The position numbers were made by a program, and so were the translations under genes. From assembly GCF_900116445.1 (NCBI RefSeq), contig NZ_FPBH01000006.1:186001-250000 (forward strand): 64,000 bases of DNA, written 5' to 3'. This document shows, piece after piece, positions 34,170 through 43,854 of this stretch; the stretch's first letter is position 1; each line of letters starts with the position of its first letter. The notes below the pieces were generated by a model, which was not told where the DNA came from, did not search any database, and worked only from the letters and a program-made list of their open reading frames with translations. This DNA comes from Paraburkholderia aspalathi. Its GTDB lineage: Bacteria > Pseudomonadota > Gammaproteobacteria > Burkholderiales > Burkholderiaceae.

Positions 34170-34951
34170 GCGACTTCCTCGAAAAGAATCCATGGAACGC
34201 GTTGCGGCAGTTCACCAACGCGCGCATCGCGTTAGGCCGCGCGGGCAACAGTTTGCCGACTGCACCGTTGCTGGCGTTCAACCTGTCGCATGCGCAGGCG
34301 CGCGACGCGGTGCACCATCCGCTCGATACGGACGTGCTGCACGAACAACTGCGTGCGCAAAGTTTCACCACACTGGATGTGCATAGTGCCGCGCCCGATC
34401 GCGAGCACTATTTGCGGCGTCCGGATCTCGGCAGGCGCCTGAGCGATGAGAGCCGCGCAGCGCTTGGACAACTCAAGGTCGAATCACCCGAAGTGGTCTT
34501 CGTCATCGCAGATGGTCTGTCCGCGTTCGCTGCGTCGAAACAATCGATTCCGCTGCTGCAAGCCGTTTGCGCAAAACTCACGGACTGGAAGATCGGTCCC
34601 GTAGTAGTCGCACGTCAGTCACGCGTCGCACTCGGTGACGAAATCGGCGAACTGCTTGGCGCCAAACTGGTTGTGATGTTGATCGGCGAACGACCAGGTT
34701 TGAGTTCGCCCGATAGTCTCGGTATCTACCTGACTTACGCGCCGAAAGTAGGCTGCAGTGATGCGCAACGCAACTGCATTTCCAACGTGCGTCCCGAAGG
34801 TCTTAACTACGAGTTAGCGGCACACAAGTTGCACTATCTGCTGACGCACGCAAGACGCTTGGGTCTCACGGGCGTTGGTTTGAAAGACGACAGCGATTCA
34901 CTGCTAGCGAGTACGCCGACAACACCCGCGGTCGGCGACGACTCGAACTAG
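34166..34951 (+). CDS. eutC: Ethanolamine ammonia-lyase small subunit
   Basis: 261 residues. Characteristic segments: RIALGRAGNSLPTAPLLAFN, SDESRAALGQL, VFVIADGLSAFA, VLIGERPGLSSPDSLGIYLT (given as MLIGERPGLSSPDSLG), RNCISNVRPEGL. It binds adenosylcobalamin together with EutB. It is coupled to eutB through ATGA and converges on the DUF779 gene with 16 bases between stops. Confidence 0.96.
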   Translation: MSDFLEKNPWNALRQFTNARIALGRAGNSLPTAPLLAFNLSHAQARDAVHHPLDTDVLHEQLRAQSFTTLDVHSAAPDREHYLRRPDLGRRLSDESRAALGQLKVESPEVVFVIADGLSAFAASKQSIPLLQAVCAKLTDWKIGPVVVARQSRVALGDEIGELLGAKLVVMLIGERPGLSSPDSLGIYLTYAPKVGCSDAQRNCISNVRPEGLNYELAAHKLHYLLTHARRLGLTGVGLKDDSDSLLASTPTTPAVGDDSN

Positions 34952-34967
34952 GCACGACACAGAAACG

Positions 34968-35363
34968 CTAAGCATCCGCCCGCTCGACCGGATGGGTCTC
35001 CAACCAAGCGTTCTCTTCATCCTCGAAGAGCCGTGAGCGTGTCAAGAAACGCAATCCGCTTGGCCGCTCCAAAGAAAACATCCCGCCATTCCCGGGCACC
35101 ACATCGATGATCAACTGCGTGTGCTGCCAGTATTCGAACTGCGATTCGCTCATATAAAACGGCACGCCGGCAATCGTGCCCAGTTTCACATCGGACGAGC
35201 CGACCATGAACTCGCTCTGAGGGAACATCATCGGTGCGCTGCCGTCGCAGCATCCACCGGATTGGTGAAACAGCACGGCCCCGTGTTCCGCGCATAGCTT
35301 ATCGATCAAATCGACCGCAGCAGGCATGGCGATCACGCGGGCTACTTCCTTCTCATCAGCCAT
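34968..35363 (-). CDS. DUF779 protein, aldehyde-dehydrogenase partner
   Basis: 131 residues with HGAVLFHQSGGCCDGSAPMM and the C-terminal FSLERPSGLRFLTRSRLF, as in DUF779 proteins that nearly always follow acetaldehyde dehydrogenase genes. Adjacent cysteines and a histidine suggest metal binding; the biochemical role is unknown. It lies 64 bases downstream of the aldehyde dehydrogenase and is probably cotranscribed. Confidence 0.9.
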   Translation of the reverse strand: MADEKEVARVIAMPAAVDLIDKLCAEHGAVLFHQSGGCCDGSAPMMFPQSEFMVGSSDVKLGTIAGVPFYMSESQFEYWQHTQLIIDVVPGNGGMFSLERPSGLRFLTRSRLFEDEENAWLETHPVERADA

Positions 35364-35427
35364 TACATGCCCTCGTTGAAAAAGAGCGAGCCGCGCAATG
35401 CGGCCCGCTCGTACAGGGTTGTTACGC

Positions 35428-36948
35428 TCAGAAGAAACCGAGCGGCTTATCGCTATAGCTGACGAGCAGGTTCTTGGTCTGCTGATAGTGATCGAGCATC
35501 ATCTTGTGATTTTCGCGGCCGATGCCCGACTGCTTGTAGCCACCGAACGCGGCGTGCGCCGGATACGCGTGATAGCAGTTGGTCCACACGCGGCCCGCCT
35601 GGATTTGCCGGCCGAAGCGATAGGCGCGCGTACCGTCGCGTGTCCATACACCGGCGCCCAGACCGTAGAGCGTATCGTTGGCGATCTCGAGCGCTTCGTC
35701 TTCGTTCTTGAACGTCGTCACCGAAACGACCGGCCCGAAGATTTCTTCCTGGAAGATGCGCATCTTGTTGTGGCCGCGGAATACGGTCGGCTTCACGTAG
35801 TAACCCTTGCTCAGTTCGCCGCCGAGCGTATTGCGCTCACCGCCGATGAGACATTCAGCGCCTTCCTGCTTGCCAAGGTCGACATACGAGAGGATTTTTT
35901 CCAGCTGTTCCTGCGAGGCTTGTGCACCGATCATCGTCTTCGTGTCGAGCGGATGGCCTTGCGTGATCGCAGCCACACGCTTCAACGCGCGCTCCATGAA
36001 GCGGTCGTAAATCTTTTCGTCGATCAGCACACGCGACGGACACGTGCACACTTCGCCCTGATTCAGCGCGAACATCGTGAAGCCTTCGAGTGCCTTGTCG
36101 AAATAGCTGTCGTCCGCATTCATCACGTCGGCGAAGAAAATGTTCGGGCTCTTGCCGCCGAGTTCGAGCGTCACCGGAATGATGTTCTGGCTCGCGTACT
36201 GCATGATCAGGCGGCCGGTCGTCGTCTCACCCGTGAACGCGATCTTCGCGATGCGCTTGCTCGATGCGAGCGGCTTGCCGGCTTCGAGGCCGAAACCGTT
36301 CACCACGTTCAGCACGCCCGGCGGCAACAGATCGTGGATCAGTTCGAGCAGCACGAGAATCGACGCAGGCGTTTGCTCGGCCGGTTTCAGCACGACGCAA
36401 TTGCCGGCGGCCAATGCAGGCGCGAGCTTCCACACCGCCATCAGGATCGGGAAATTCCACGGAATGATCTGGCCGACCACGCCGAGCGGTTCATGGAAGT
36501 GATATGCGACGGTGTCGTCGTCGATCTGGGAGAGCGAGCCTTCCTGCGCACGCACGGCGCCGGCGAAATAGCGGAAGTGGTCGATGGCCAGCGGGATATC
36601 GGCCGCCATCGTTTCGCGTAGCGGCTTGCCGTTGTCGATCGTTTCAGCTACGGCGATGCGCTGCAGATTCGCTTCCATCCGATCGGCGATACGGTTCAGG
36701 ATGTTCGCGCGTTCGGTGGTCGACGTCTTGCCCCATGCTGCCTTCGCACGATGCGCAGCGTCGAGGGCGAGTTCGATATCGGCTTCGCGTGAGCGCGGGA
36801 TCGACGTGAACGGCTCACCGGTGATCGGCGACACGTTGTCGAAGTACTCACCGCCTACGGGCTTCACCCATTCGCCGCCGATAAAATTCCCATACTGCTT
36901 TTTGTACGGAAATTCGGTAGTCAGAAACTGCATCTCTGCGTGATTCAT
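35428..36948 (-). CDS. NAD-dependent acetaldehyde-type dehydrogenase
   Basis: A 506-residue aldehyde dehydrogenase starting [20 protein letters not shown], with GAGGAG upstream. The catalytic cysteine is in [11 protein letters not shown] and the general-base glutamate in [12 protein letters not shown]. Other landmarks are [20 protein letters not shown] and IFGPVVSV. It oxidises the acetaldehyde released by EutBC to acetate. It resembles ExaC/AcoD-type enzymes. It is divergent from the EutR-like regulator across an operator-rich gap. Confidence 0.93.
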   Translation of the reverse strand: MNHAEMQFLTTEFPYKKQYGNFIGGEWVKPVGGEYFDNVSPITGEPFTSIPRSREADIELALDAAHRAKAAWGKTSTTERANILNRIADRMEANLQRIAVAETIDNGKPLRETMAADIPLAIDHFRYFAGAVRAQEGSLSQIDDDTVAYHFHEPLGVVGQIIPWNFPILMAVWKLAPALAAGNCVVLKPAEQTPASILVLLELIHDLLPPGVLNVVNGFGLEAGKPLASSKRIAKIAFTGETTTGRLIMQYASQNIIPVTLELGGKSPNIFFADVMNADDSYFDKALEGFTMFALNQGEVCTCPSRVLIDEKIYDRFMERALKRVAAITQGHPLDTKTMIGAQASQEQLEKILSYVDLGKQEGAECLIGGERNTLGGELSKGYYVKPTVFRGHNKMRIFQEEIFGPVVSVTTFKNEDEALEIANDTLYGLGAGVWTRDGTRAYRFGRQIQAGRVWTNCYHAYPAHAAFGGYKQSGIGRENHKMMLDHYQQTKNLLVSYSDKPLGFF

Positions 36949-37095
36949 CTGTGTGCTCCTCACATGTTTGAATGGGCTATATCCGGCGCGATATTTCGCT
37001 GGCCGCGACAGACTAGAGCCAGAACTGTGCCAATGCACCGCGCTGGTGAGTTGTGCACGCGCAGCAAGCACGCCCGCAGGCATGGCGCGCAGACC

Positions 37096-37175
37096 TGTTC
37101 ATCTTGTCAAACGATGAACGTCCCGTTTCTGATCAGTGTGCGCAGCCCTGTTCATGAATTGAACAGGGCGTGAAC
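37096..37175. promoter_or_regulatory. Operator region between aldehyde dehydrogenase and EutR-like genes
   Basis: The palindrome at 37146-37168 has nine-base arms CCCTGTTCA and TGAACAGGG around TGAAT. A second, looser inverted pair (GTTCATC ... GATGAAC) lies at about 37098-37120, and another TGAACA follows at about 37171. Repeated TGTTCA/TGAACA half-sites in a divergent promoter point to binding by the adjacent AraC-type regulator or another dimeric regulator. Confidence 0.55.
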
Positions 37176-37221
37176 ATGTGCGGCCGCGGTCAAAGCAATG
37201 TAAGGAGCGAACCCGTTCGGC

Positions 37222-38316
37222 ATGGGAATTGCCTTCCAGATCTCCTCAATACTTCGATTTCGTAGATCCGGTATGACGATTGAATTCCGAACCGACAGCC
37301 CGACAGCATCGACGCACGCGCAACAGCCGAGCTTTTGCGTGCAGACCTGCGTCGCCTACGACGCCGACGAGCAGGCGCGCAACCTCCATGGCTGGAGCCA
37401 GACCTACGACCAGTTGACCGCGGGCCGCTTCGTCGGCGGTTTGACGGAGTTGTGCCTCGACCACATGCAGGTGTTTGTCGAAACTACCAGCCACACGCTG
37501 CGGCAGACCTGCGAGGTGCAGGAGGACGCCTACTGGTTCGGCATTCCGACTTGCCCCGAGGGTTCCGGTCGTATCGATACGCAGGTGATCTCGAGCGATG
37601 CGCTCGCATTTCGTCCGGGCGGGATCGAATTTGAACTGCTGACTTCGGCGGGCTACGAGATTTTCGGTGTGGTGGTGAAGGGTGAAGTGCTGCGCCGCTA
37701 CGCGGCGGAAGTGGAGCGGGTCGGTCTGGCCGACCATCTGCCGAACACGGAAGTCGTGCCGATCGGCACGGCTCGCAAGGAGCGCTTGTGCGCATCGCTG
37801 CGTCAGCTTCTGGACGATGGCGCGGCGAATGGCGCGCCGCTGTCCACGTTCGCACGCAATAATTTGCAGGCGTCGGTGCTGGCCTCGTTGTTCGACGTCG
37901 GTGCGTTACCGGCCAACGGGCAGATTGAAATGCCCACGCGTGGGCGGCGTCAGTCGATCGTGTCGGAAGCGCGCGACTATGTTCTGGCCAATCGCGAGCG
38001 CGCGATCAACGTGCCGGAGTTATGCGAGCGCTTGCATGTGAGCCGCCGCACGTTGCAATACTGCTTTCAGGATGTGCTCGGCATGGCGCCCGCTACGTAT
38101 CTGCGCACGATTCGCTTGAATGGCGCGCGACGCGATCTGTGCAACGCGTCGCGTGAATCGCGTTCAGTTCAGGATATCGCCGCGGCATGGGGCTTCTGGC
38201 ATCTGAGCCAGTTTGCGACCGACTACCGGAAGCTGTTCGGCATGCGGCCTTCCGATACGTTAAAGGCCGCCCTTGGCGCTCACCAGGCAACGGGTCGCCG
38301 TTCGTTCTCTCATTAG
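37222..38316 (+). CDS. eutR: AraC-family, EutR-like transcription activator
   Basis: 364 residues from the first ATG; MTIEFRTDSPTAS at 37273 is an alternative start. The C-terminal AraC helix-turn-helix pair is VPELCERLHVSRRTLQYCFQ and VQDIAAAWGFWHLSQFATDY followed by RKLFGMRPSD, close to EutR and related ethanolamine regulators. The N-terminal domain (about 200 residues) would sense the inducer. It is divergent from the acetaldehyde dehydrogenase, so it likely activates that gene and the eat-eutBC operon. Its stop overlaps the end of the convergent zinc-ribbon gene. Confidence 0.82.
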   Translation: MGIAFQISSILRFRRSGMTIEFRTDSPTASTHAQQPSFCVQTCVAYDADEQARNLHGWSQTYDQLTAGRFVGGLTELCLDHMQVFVETTSHTLRQTCEVQEDAYWFGIPTCPEGSGRIDTQVISSDALAFRPGGIEFELLTSAGYEIFGVVVKGEVLRRYAAEVERVGLADHLPNTEVVPIGTARKERLCASLRQLLDDGAANGAPLSTFARNNLQASVLASLFDVGALPANGQIEMPTRGRRQSIVSEARDYVLANRERAINVPELCERLHVSRRTLQYCFQDVLGMAPATYLRTIRLNGARRDLCNASRESRSVQDIAAAWGFWHLSQFATDYRKLFGMRPSDTLKAALGAHQATGRRSFSH

Positions 38317-38636
38317 CGCTGCGCCGCCGCGCCGCATTGCTGGCAGAAACGTGCGCCGGCCGGCAGCAAGGCTTGGCACTCTTTGCATGCGGCCGACGCC
38401 AGTGACGCGCCGCATTGCTGACAAAAGCGGGCGCTTGTCGTGTTGACAGCCCGACAGCCCGAACAGGTTACGCCGGTCGTCAACGTCGATGCAGGCGGCG
38501 GCCTGCCGCCATTGCCATCGTCCCGCGATCCGTTGCCGTCTCCGCGTCCCCAGTCGCCATGTCCGCTACTCCGATACCCACCGCCATGGTGACCGCCGCC
38601 GCGATGCCCGCTCAACATCTTTTCCCAGAATCCCAT
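38313..38636 (-). CDS. Double zinc-ribbon protein with Gly/His-rich N-terminus
   Basis: A 107-residue protein. The first half is low-complexity Gly/His/Arg/Asp (HRGGGHHGGGYRSSGHGDWG). The second half has two CxxC zinc ribbons (CSGCRAVN ... FCQQCGASL and CKECQALLPAG ... FCQQCGAAA). Function unknown; such ribbons are usually structural. It lies 46 bases downstream of the metal-exporting ATPase, so a metal-binding role is possible but not shown. Confidence 0.75.
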   Translation of the reverse strand: MGFWEKMLSGHRGGGHHGGGYRSSGHGDWGRGDGNGSRDDGNGGRPPPASTLTTGVTCSGCRAVNTTSARFCQQCGASLASAACKECQALLPAGARFCQQCGAAAQR

Positions 38637-38681
38637 GCCAACCTCCCTTTTCCAGCAATTGAAACGGGCCTGCTGCCGCGC

Positions 38682-41186
38682 TTAACTGCGCAACAGCCGC
38701 AAGCCATTCGCCACTACCAGCAGGCTCGCACCGACATCGGCGAATACGGCCATCCACATCGTGCCCAGACCCATCATCGTCAGCACGAGGAAGACGCTCT
38801 TGATGCCGAGCGCGAGCGTGATGTTCTGCACCAGCACCGAATGCGTCGCCTTCGACAAACGGATGAACTGCGGAATCTTGCGCAGATCGTCGTCCATCAA
38901 CGCGACGTCGGCGGTTTCGATTGCGGTGTCGGTGCCCATCGCGCCCATCGCAAAGCCGATGTCGGCGCGCGCCAGCGCGGGGGCGTCGTTGATGCCGTCG
39001 CCAACCATGCCCACCGTCGCGCCTTCCTGCGACCACTGCGCCACCGCGCTCAGCTTGTCTTCGGGCAACTGATTGCCGCGTGCTTCGTCGATACCGACTT
39101 GCTGTGCGATCGCAGCGGCCGTGTGCGGGTTGTCGCCGGTGAGCATGGCGGCGCGCACGCCGAGGCGCTGCAACTCGGCGATAGCGGTGCGGCTCGTGTC
39201 CTTCACCGTATCCGCGACGGCGAACAGCGCGAGCACACGTTCGGCATCCACCAGCATCACGACGGTTTTGCCTTGTCCCTCGAGCGTATCCAGCCGCGCT
39301 TCGAGCGACGCCGAGCAGCGCCCGAGCTCTTCGACCAGCCGATGATTGCCGAGCCAATACGGCAAGCCGTCGATGTCGCCGCGCACACCACGACCCGCCA
39401 GTGCCTCGAACGCCTCGACCGTGGCGCTGGTGCTAGCGATGCTGTCGCTTTTCGCCGCTGCCGCGATCGCCATCGACACCGGATGATCCGAGCGGCCCGC
39501 AAGACTCGCCGCGAGCGTCCTGCAACGAGCGACGTCGACGTCGGCCAGTATCTCGAACTCGGTTTGCACCGGCTTGCCGTGCGTGATCGTGCCGGTTTTG
39601 TCGAGCGCGAGCCGGCTCAGCTTGCGGCCCTGTTCGAGATAGGCGCCGCCTTTGATCAAGATGCCTTTGCGAGCGGCCGCAGCAAGGCCGCTGACGATCG
39701 TCACCGGTGTCGAGATCACCAGTGCGCACGGACAGGCAATCACCAGCATCACGAGCGCCTTGTAGACCCATTCGTGCCACTGTCCGCCGAACAGCAAGGG
39801 CGGCAGCACCGCCACGGCGAGCGCGGCGGCGAACACTATCGGCGTGTAGACGCGCGCGAACTGATCGACGAAACGCTGCGTCGGCGCTTTGGTACCTTGT
39901 GCTTCCTCGACCGCGTGGATGATGCGCGCGAGCGTGGTGTTGCTGGCCGCGGCCGTGACGCGGTAGTCGAACGAACCGGCCTGATTGATCGTGCCGGCGA
40001 AGACCGCGTCGCCAACGGTCTTGTCGACGGGCAGGCTTTCACCGGTGATCGGCGCCTGATCGACGCTCGAGCGGCCCGCGACGATTTCGCCATCGAGCGC
40101 GATCCGCTCACCTGGCTTCACGCGTACCACTGCGCCGAGTGCGATCGCCTTGAGGTCCATGAGACGCCAGTTGCCGTCCGCCTGCTGCACGCTCGCCTGT
40201 TCGGGCGTCAACTGCATCAAGCCTTGGATAGCATTGCGGGCGCGGTCGAGCGACTTCGCTTCAATCAGTTCGGCAATCGTGAAGAGCACCATCACCATCG
40301 CCGCTTCGGGCCACTGTTGCAGGATCAGCGCGCCGGTTACCGCAATGCTCATTAGCGCGTTGATGTTGAGGTTGCCGTTGCGGATCGCGACCCAGCCCTT
40401 CTTGTACGTCGTGAGACCGCAGGAGGCGATCGCGAGGAGCGCCAGACCCGCTGCCAGCCAGACGGGAGCGCCAAGCCAACTGGCGGCCTCTGAGCCGACC
40501 GCAGCAATGCCTGCGAGCGCCAGCGGCCACCACGGCTTCGACGGCGCTTGAGGCGCGGCGGCTGCCGTGTCCGGATTCGCGTCTGCCAGTTCAGGCGTGA
40601 AGTCGAGCGAACGGATTGCGGCGAGGATCGTTTCCAGGGCGTCCGGCGCGTGCACGACGGTCAACACGCGCTGCATCAGGTTGAAGTCCATGCTGCGAAC
40701 GGACGGCATGCGGCTGAATTTCTTGCGGATCAGCGCTTCTTCGGTCGGGCAGTCCATCTGCATGATGCGGATCGCGGTGCGCAGATCGCTGCCGACGGCT
40801 TCCGATTGCGGGAGCTTGACCGGCGGGGCCGCAGCGTGCGCGGTTCCGCAGCAGGACGCCTCGGCGTGGCTGCGGGCGTGTGCGTGGTCGTGATTGAGCT
40901 CGTTCGCTGCGCCGCCATGGCTGCAGCTTTCACCGTGCTCGTGAGCCTGTGCTTCGTGGTCATGCGCCTGGTCGGGGTCATGTGCTTCGCGGCCGTGACC
41001 GCAGCTTTCGCCGTGCTCGTGAGCGTCTTCACGAGCACCCGCCTCATGTCCGTGACCGCAGGATTCGGGATGACCGTGGCCATCCGCTTTCTCATCGGAA
41101 TGGTCGCGGACATGCCCGTCATGCCCGTGGGCACTGGCTTTGGCCCGTTCCGGGCGATCCGCTTCGGCGAGGTTGGCGTGAGGCAT
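38682..41186 (-). CDS. cadA: Zn/Cd/Pb-exporting P1B-type ATPase
   Basis: 834 residues. The first about 130 residues are extremely rich in His, Asp and Glu (HGHDGHVRDHSDEKADGHGH and similar) and probably bind metal. A heavy-metal-associated domain with DCPTEE follows. The P-type core has TGES, the transmembrane metal site CPC in LVIACPCALVIS, the phosphorylation motif DKTGT, SDHPVS and GDGINDAPALARADIGFAMG. It pumps divalent Zn, Cd or Pb out of the cytoplasm. It is divergent from a MerR-type regulator whose operator lies between them. Confidence 0.93.
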   Translation of the reverse strand: MPHANLAEADRPERAKASAHGHDGHVRDHSDEKADGHGHPESCGHGHEAGAREDAHEHGESCGHGREAHDPDQAHDHEAQAHEHGESCSHGGAANELNHDHAHARSHAEASCCGTAHAAAPPVKLPQSEAVGSDLRTAIRIMQMDCPTEEALIRKKFSRMPSVRSMDFNLMQRVLTVVHAPDALETILAAIRSLDFTPELADANPDTAAAAPQAPSKPWWPLALAGIAAVGSEAASWLGAPVWLAAGLALLAIASCGLTTYKKGWVAIRNGNLNINALMSIAVTGALILQQWPEAAMVMVLFTIAELIEAKSLDRARNAIQGLMQLTPEQASVQQADGNWRLMDLKAIALGAVVRVKPGERIALDGEIVAGRSSVDQAPITGESLPVDKTVGDAVFAGTINQAGSFDYRVTAAASNTTLARIIHAVEEAQGTKAPTQRFVDQFARVYTPIVFAAALAVAVLPPLLFGGQWHEWVYKALVMLVIACPCALVISTPVTIVSGLAAAARKGILIKGGAYLEQGRKLSRLALDKTGTITHGKPVQTEFEILADVDVARCRTLAASLAGRSDHPVSMAIAAAAKSDSIASTSATVEAFEALAGRGVRGDIDGLPYWLGNHRLVEELGRCSASLEARLDTLEGQGKTVVMLVDAERVLALFAVADTVKDTSRTAIAELQRLGVRAAMLTGDNPHTAAAIAQQVGIDEARGNQLPEDKLSAVAQWSQEGATVGMVGDGINDAPALARADIGFAMGAMGTDTAIETADVALMDDDLRKIPQFIRLSKATHSVLVQNITLALGIKSVFLVLTMMGLGTMWMAVFADVGASLLVVANGLRLLRS

Positions 41187-41215
41187 GGGTGGCTTCCTGG
41201 TTCGATTTGTGGTCT

Positions 41216-41246
41216 AGTAAACACCTTGAAGCCACTACAAGGTCAA
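41216..41246 (-). promoter_or_regulatory. MerR-type promoter/operator of the metal ATPase
   Basis: An inverted repeat ACCTTG-N9-CAAGGT (41223-41243) lies between a minus-strand -35 TTGACC (41246-41241) and a -10 TTTACT (41221-41216) separated by 19 bases. The overlong spacer with the dyad inside is the hallmark of promoters switched on by MerR-family metal sensors. Confidence 0.8.
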
Positions 41247-41266
41247 GGCCGCATTCCGGAGGGACC

Positions 41267-41698
41267 ATGAAAATTGGCGAACTGGCGAAAATCGCCCACT
41301 GCACGACCGAAACCATCCGTTTCTACGAAAAAGAGGGCCTGTTGCCCGAAGCGGAGCGCACCGAAGCCAATTACCGCAGTTATTCGGCCCGACACGTCGA
41401 ACGGCTGCGCTTCATCCGCAACTGCCGCGCGCTCGACATGACCCACGACGAAATCCGTGCGTTGCTGCGTCTAACAGACGCACCGGCAGACGGCTGCGGC
41501 GGCATCAATACCCTGATCGACGAGCACATTGCGCACGTCGACACGCGTATCGACGAATTGAAGCAACTGAAAGCGCAACTGACCACGCTGCGCGAGCAAT
41601 GCCACGGCGAGCAGGCCGTTGAAGACTGCGGCATCGTCCAGGGCCTCACCGAAATGGACGTGGGCGCCACGCGCGCGCGGCATACGCATCTGGGTTAA
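41267..41698 (+). CDS. cadR: MerR-family Cd(II)/Pb(II)-responsive regulator
   Basis: 143 residues from MKIGELAKIAHCTTETIRFY. Winged helix-turn-helix at the N-terminus, long dimerisation helix, then the metal site: the Cys in ADGCGGINTLIDEH, C-terminal EQCHGEQAVEDCGIVQGL and a His-rich end (RHTHLG). This fits CadR/PbrR-type sensors. The start follows GGAGGG and the longer open frame upstream is a shadow of the ATPase gene. It activates the divergent ATPase gene by untwisting its 19-base-spacer promoter when metal binds. Confidence 0.92.
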   Translation: MKIGELAKIAHCTTETIRFYEKEGLLPEAERTEANYRSYSARHVERLRFIRNCRALDMTHDEIRALLRLTDAPADGCGGINTLIDEHIAHVDTRIDELKQLKAQLTTLREQCHGEQAVEDCGIVQGLTEMDVGATRARHTHLG

Positions 41699-41809
41699 AG
41701 CGCTCTGCCCATGCGGCCGGCGCCGCCGACCACGGCAGTGACAGCATTCCCGGCTGGGCCACTTATCCGGCTCACCCAATAAACAATCGAATCCAGTTGG
41801 AGAATCAAC

Positions 41810-42010
41810 GTGTTTACCTGTAGAAACCAGCCCTGCGGCGAGCAGTGGGAAATGTCGGACGTCGTCATCAAGAATGAAGGGCAGGGGCTCCTGTTCCGTT
41901 GCCCGATGTGCGGCGCGCGCAATTACGTCGAACGTTTCGACGGGGAAGATGGCTCGGTGCTGTACGAGCAGATCGAAGGCCGTCCCGCCACCGGCCCCAT
42001 GGCCGAGTAG
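41810..42010 (+). CDS. Small zinc-ribbon-like protein
   Basis: 66 residues with two cysteine pairs (CRNQPC and CPMCGARN) and acidic, beta-rich flanks (MSDVVIKNEGQGLLFR). Function unknown. It stands 53 bases before dbpA in the same direction and may be cotranscribed with it. Confidence 0.65.
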   Translation: MFTCRNQPCGEQWEMSDVVIKNEGQGLLFRCPMCGARNYVERFDGEDGSVLYEQIEGRPATGPMAE

Positions 42011-42063
42011 TCCCTGGCCTTCAGTCTCTTCAGCCTCTTCCGTCGATAGCGAGCCCTCACCCT

Positions 42064-43467
42064 ATGAACACTCCCACTCAAGCCGGCGCGCCGTTTAGCC
42101 AGCTACCGCTACCGCCCGCCACGCTCGCCAACCTGACGCAACTCGGCTATGTCGAGATGACGCCGATTCAGGCCGCGAGCCTGCCGATCGCGCTGGCGGG
42201 TAACGATCTGATCGCCCAGGCGAAAACCGGCAGCGGCAAGACCGCGGCGTTTTCGCTGGCGTTGCTCAACCGCCTCGATGTGCGCAACTTCGCCGTGCAG
42301 GCGATGGTGCTGTGCCCGACGCGTGAACTCGCCGACCAGGTCACGCAGGAAATCCGCCGTCTGGCGCGCGCCGAAGAAAACATCAAAGTGCTGACGCTGT
42401 GCGGCGGCACGCCGATGCGTCCGCAAACGGCCAGCCTCGAACACGGTGCGCATATCGTGGTCGGTACGCCGGGCCGGATCATGGATCACCTCGAGCGCGG
42501 CAGCCTGCCGTTGCAGTCGCTCAACACGCTGGTGCTCGACGAAGCCGACCGCATGCTCGACATGGGTTTCTTCGACGACATCGCGACCGTTGTGAAGCAA
42601 TGCCCGAAAGAGCGGCAAACGCTGCTGTTCTCCGCGACGTATCCCGAAGGCATCGTCAAACTCAGTCAGCAATTCCTGCGTAATCCGAAGGAAGTGAAGC
42701 TCGCCGAGCGGCACGACAACACGAAGATTCGCCAGCGCTTCTATGAAGTGACCGAGGACCAGCGTCTGCATGCCGTCGGTTTGTTGCTGAACCACTATCG
42801 TCCGGTGAGCACGCTGGCGTTCTGCAATACCAAGCAGCAGTGCCGCGATCTGCTCGACGTGCTGCGCGCGCAGGGCTTTCATGCGCTCGCGTTGCATGGC
42901 GAACTCGATCAGCGTGAACGCGATCAGGTGCTGATCCAGTTCGCAAACCGGAGTTGCTCGGTGCTGGTTGCGACGGACGTTGCCTCGCGCGGTCTCGACA
43001 TCGCGGAGTTGGAAGCGGTGATCAACGTCGACGTGACGCCGGACCCGGAAGTGCACGTGCACCGCATCGGCCGCACGGGTCGCGCCGATCAGGAAGGCTG
43101 GGCGCTGAGTCTCGCCAGCATGAACGAGATGGGCCGCGTGGGCAGTCTCGAACAGGCGCAAAAGCGTGAGGTCGAGTGGCACAAGCTGGCCGATCTCAAG
43201 CCGGCGAGCAACGAGCGTCTGCTGCCGCCGATGGAAACGCTGCAGATTCTCGGCGGCCGCAAGGAAAAGATCCGTCCGGGCGACGTGCTCGGCGCGCTGA
43301 CCGGTGAAGCAGGTTTCGCTGGTTCGCAGATCGGCAAGATTAACGTGACCGAAATGTCCACCTACGTGGCCGTGGAGCGTAGCGTCGCGCGCGAGGCACT
43401 GCGCAAGCTCAGCGGGGGCAAGGTGAAGGGCAAGAAGGTCAAAGTTCGCATGATGGACGACGCCTGA
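42064..43467 (+). CDS. dbpA: ATP-dependent RNA helicase DbpA
   Basis: 467 residues, starting MNTPTQAGAPFSQLPLPP. DEAD-box motifs: Q motif (MTPIQAASLP), AKTGSGKT, PTRELADQ, GTPGR, DEAD, SAT, DVASRGLDI, HRIGRTGR. The C-terminus is the DbpA RNA-binding domain (LGALTGEAGFAGSQIGKINV and YVAVERSVAREALRKL), which anchors the enzyme to hairpin 92 of 23S rRNA for large-subunit assembly. The longer open frame upstream overlaps the small zinc-ribbon gene and is not the start. Confidence 0.95.
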   Translation: MNTPTQAGAPFSQLPLPPATLANLTQLGYVEMTPIQAASLPIALAGNDLIAQAKTGSGKTAAFSLALLNRLDVRNFAVQAMVLCPTRELADQVTQEIRRLARAEENIKVLTLCGGTPMRPQTASLEHGAHIVVGTPGRIMDHLERGSLPLQSLNTLVLDEADRMLDMGFFDDIATVVKQCPKERQTLLFSATYPEGIVKLSQQFLRNPKEVKLAERHDNTKIRQRFYEVTEDQRLHAVGLLLNHYRPVSTLAFCNTKQQCRDLLDVLRAQGFHALALHGELDQRERDQVLIQFANRSCSVLVATDVASRGLDIAELEAVINVDVTPDPEVHVHRIGRTGRADQEGWALSLASMNEMGRVGSLEQAQKREVEWHKLADLKPASNERLLPPMETLQILGGRKEKIRPGDVLGALTGEAGFAGSQIGKINVTEMSTYVAVERSVAREALRKLSGGKVKGKKVKVRMMDDA

Positions 43468-43490
43468 TCGTCGATTAGTTTGCTTTTGAC

Positions 43491-43514
43491 GGCTGCGACC
43501 GCCTGGTCGCAGCC
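43491..43514 (+). terminator. Hairpin after dbpA
   Basis: A perfect 10-base stem (GGCTGCGACC/GGTCGCAGCC) with a GCCT loop, 24 bases after the dbpA stop. There is no strong T-run, so termination efficiency is uncertain. Confidence 0.6.
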
Positions 43515-43854
43515 GGATTGTTCTGCAGCGCCACTGCGCGCCGTCGTTGCAAATAGCAGCAATCAGCAGCAAATCGCCCCATCGCATTACCGCTCCGCAT
43601 CACATTACGTCATACCTCTGCTGTTTTCCGTGCGCTCCATGCGCCTGCATTTCTCCCGCCAAACCCCCGATTTCATTGCCATACCCTGCTCCAGAACGGC
43701 ATTGCGCGAGCCATGACGTAAACGCATGCCGCGCATGACAAAGTTTCGATTGTGACGGTTCTTTGGCTGATGCCTAATCATCGAACCGGATGGGACCGCT
43801 GCGCTGTGGGCAGTCCGCGAATCCGCTGCCGGATGGAGAAAGGGAGAAAGCCTT
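43515..43854. other. Intergenic, promoter region of the aminotransferase
   Basis: No supportable gene in about 340 bases. It is moderately AT-rich for the backbone, and GGAGAAAGGGAG lies just before the aminotransferase start. Confidence 0.5.

Noticed and set aside
38415..40355. A 646-codon reading frame antisense to the metal ATPase
   Set aside because: Shadow frame with runs of His/Arg and no motif; the ATPase on the other strand has every catalytic motif.
42109..43587. A 492-codon frame antisense to dbpA
   Set aside because: Shadow of the DEAD-box helicase gene.
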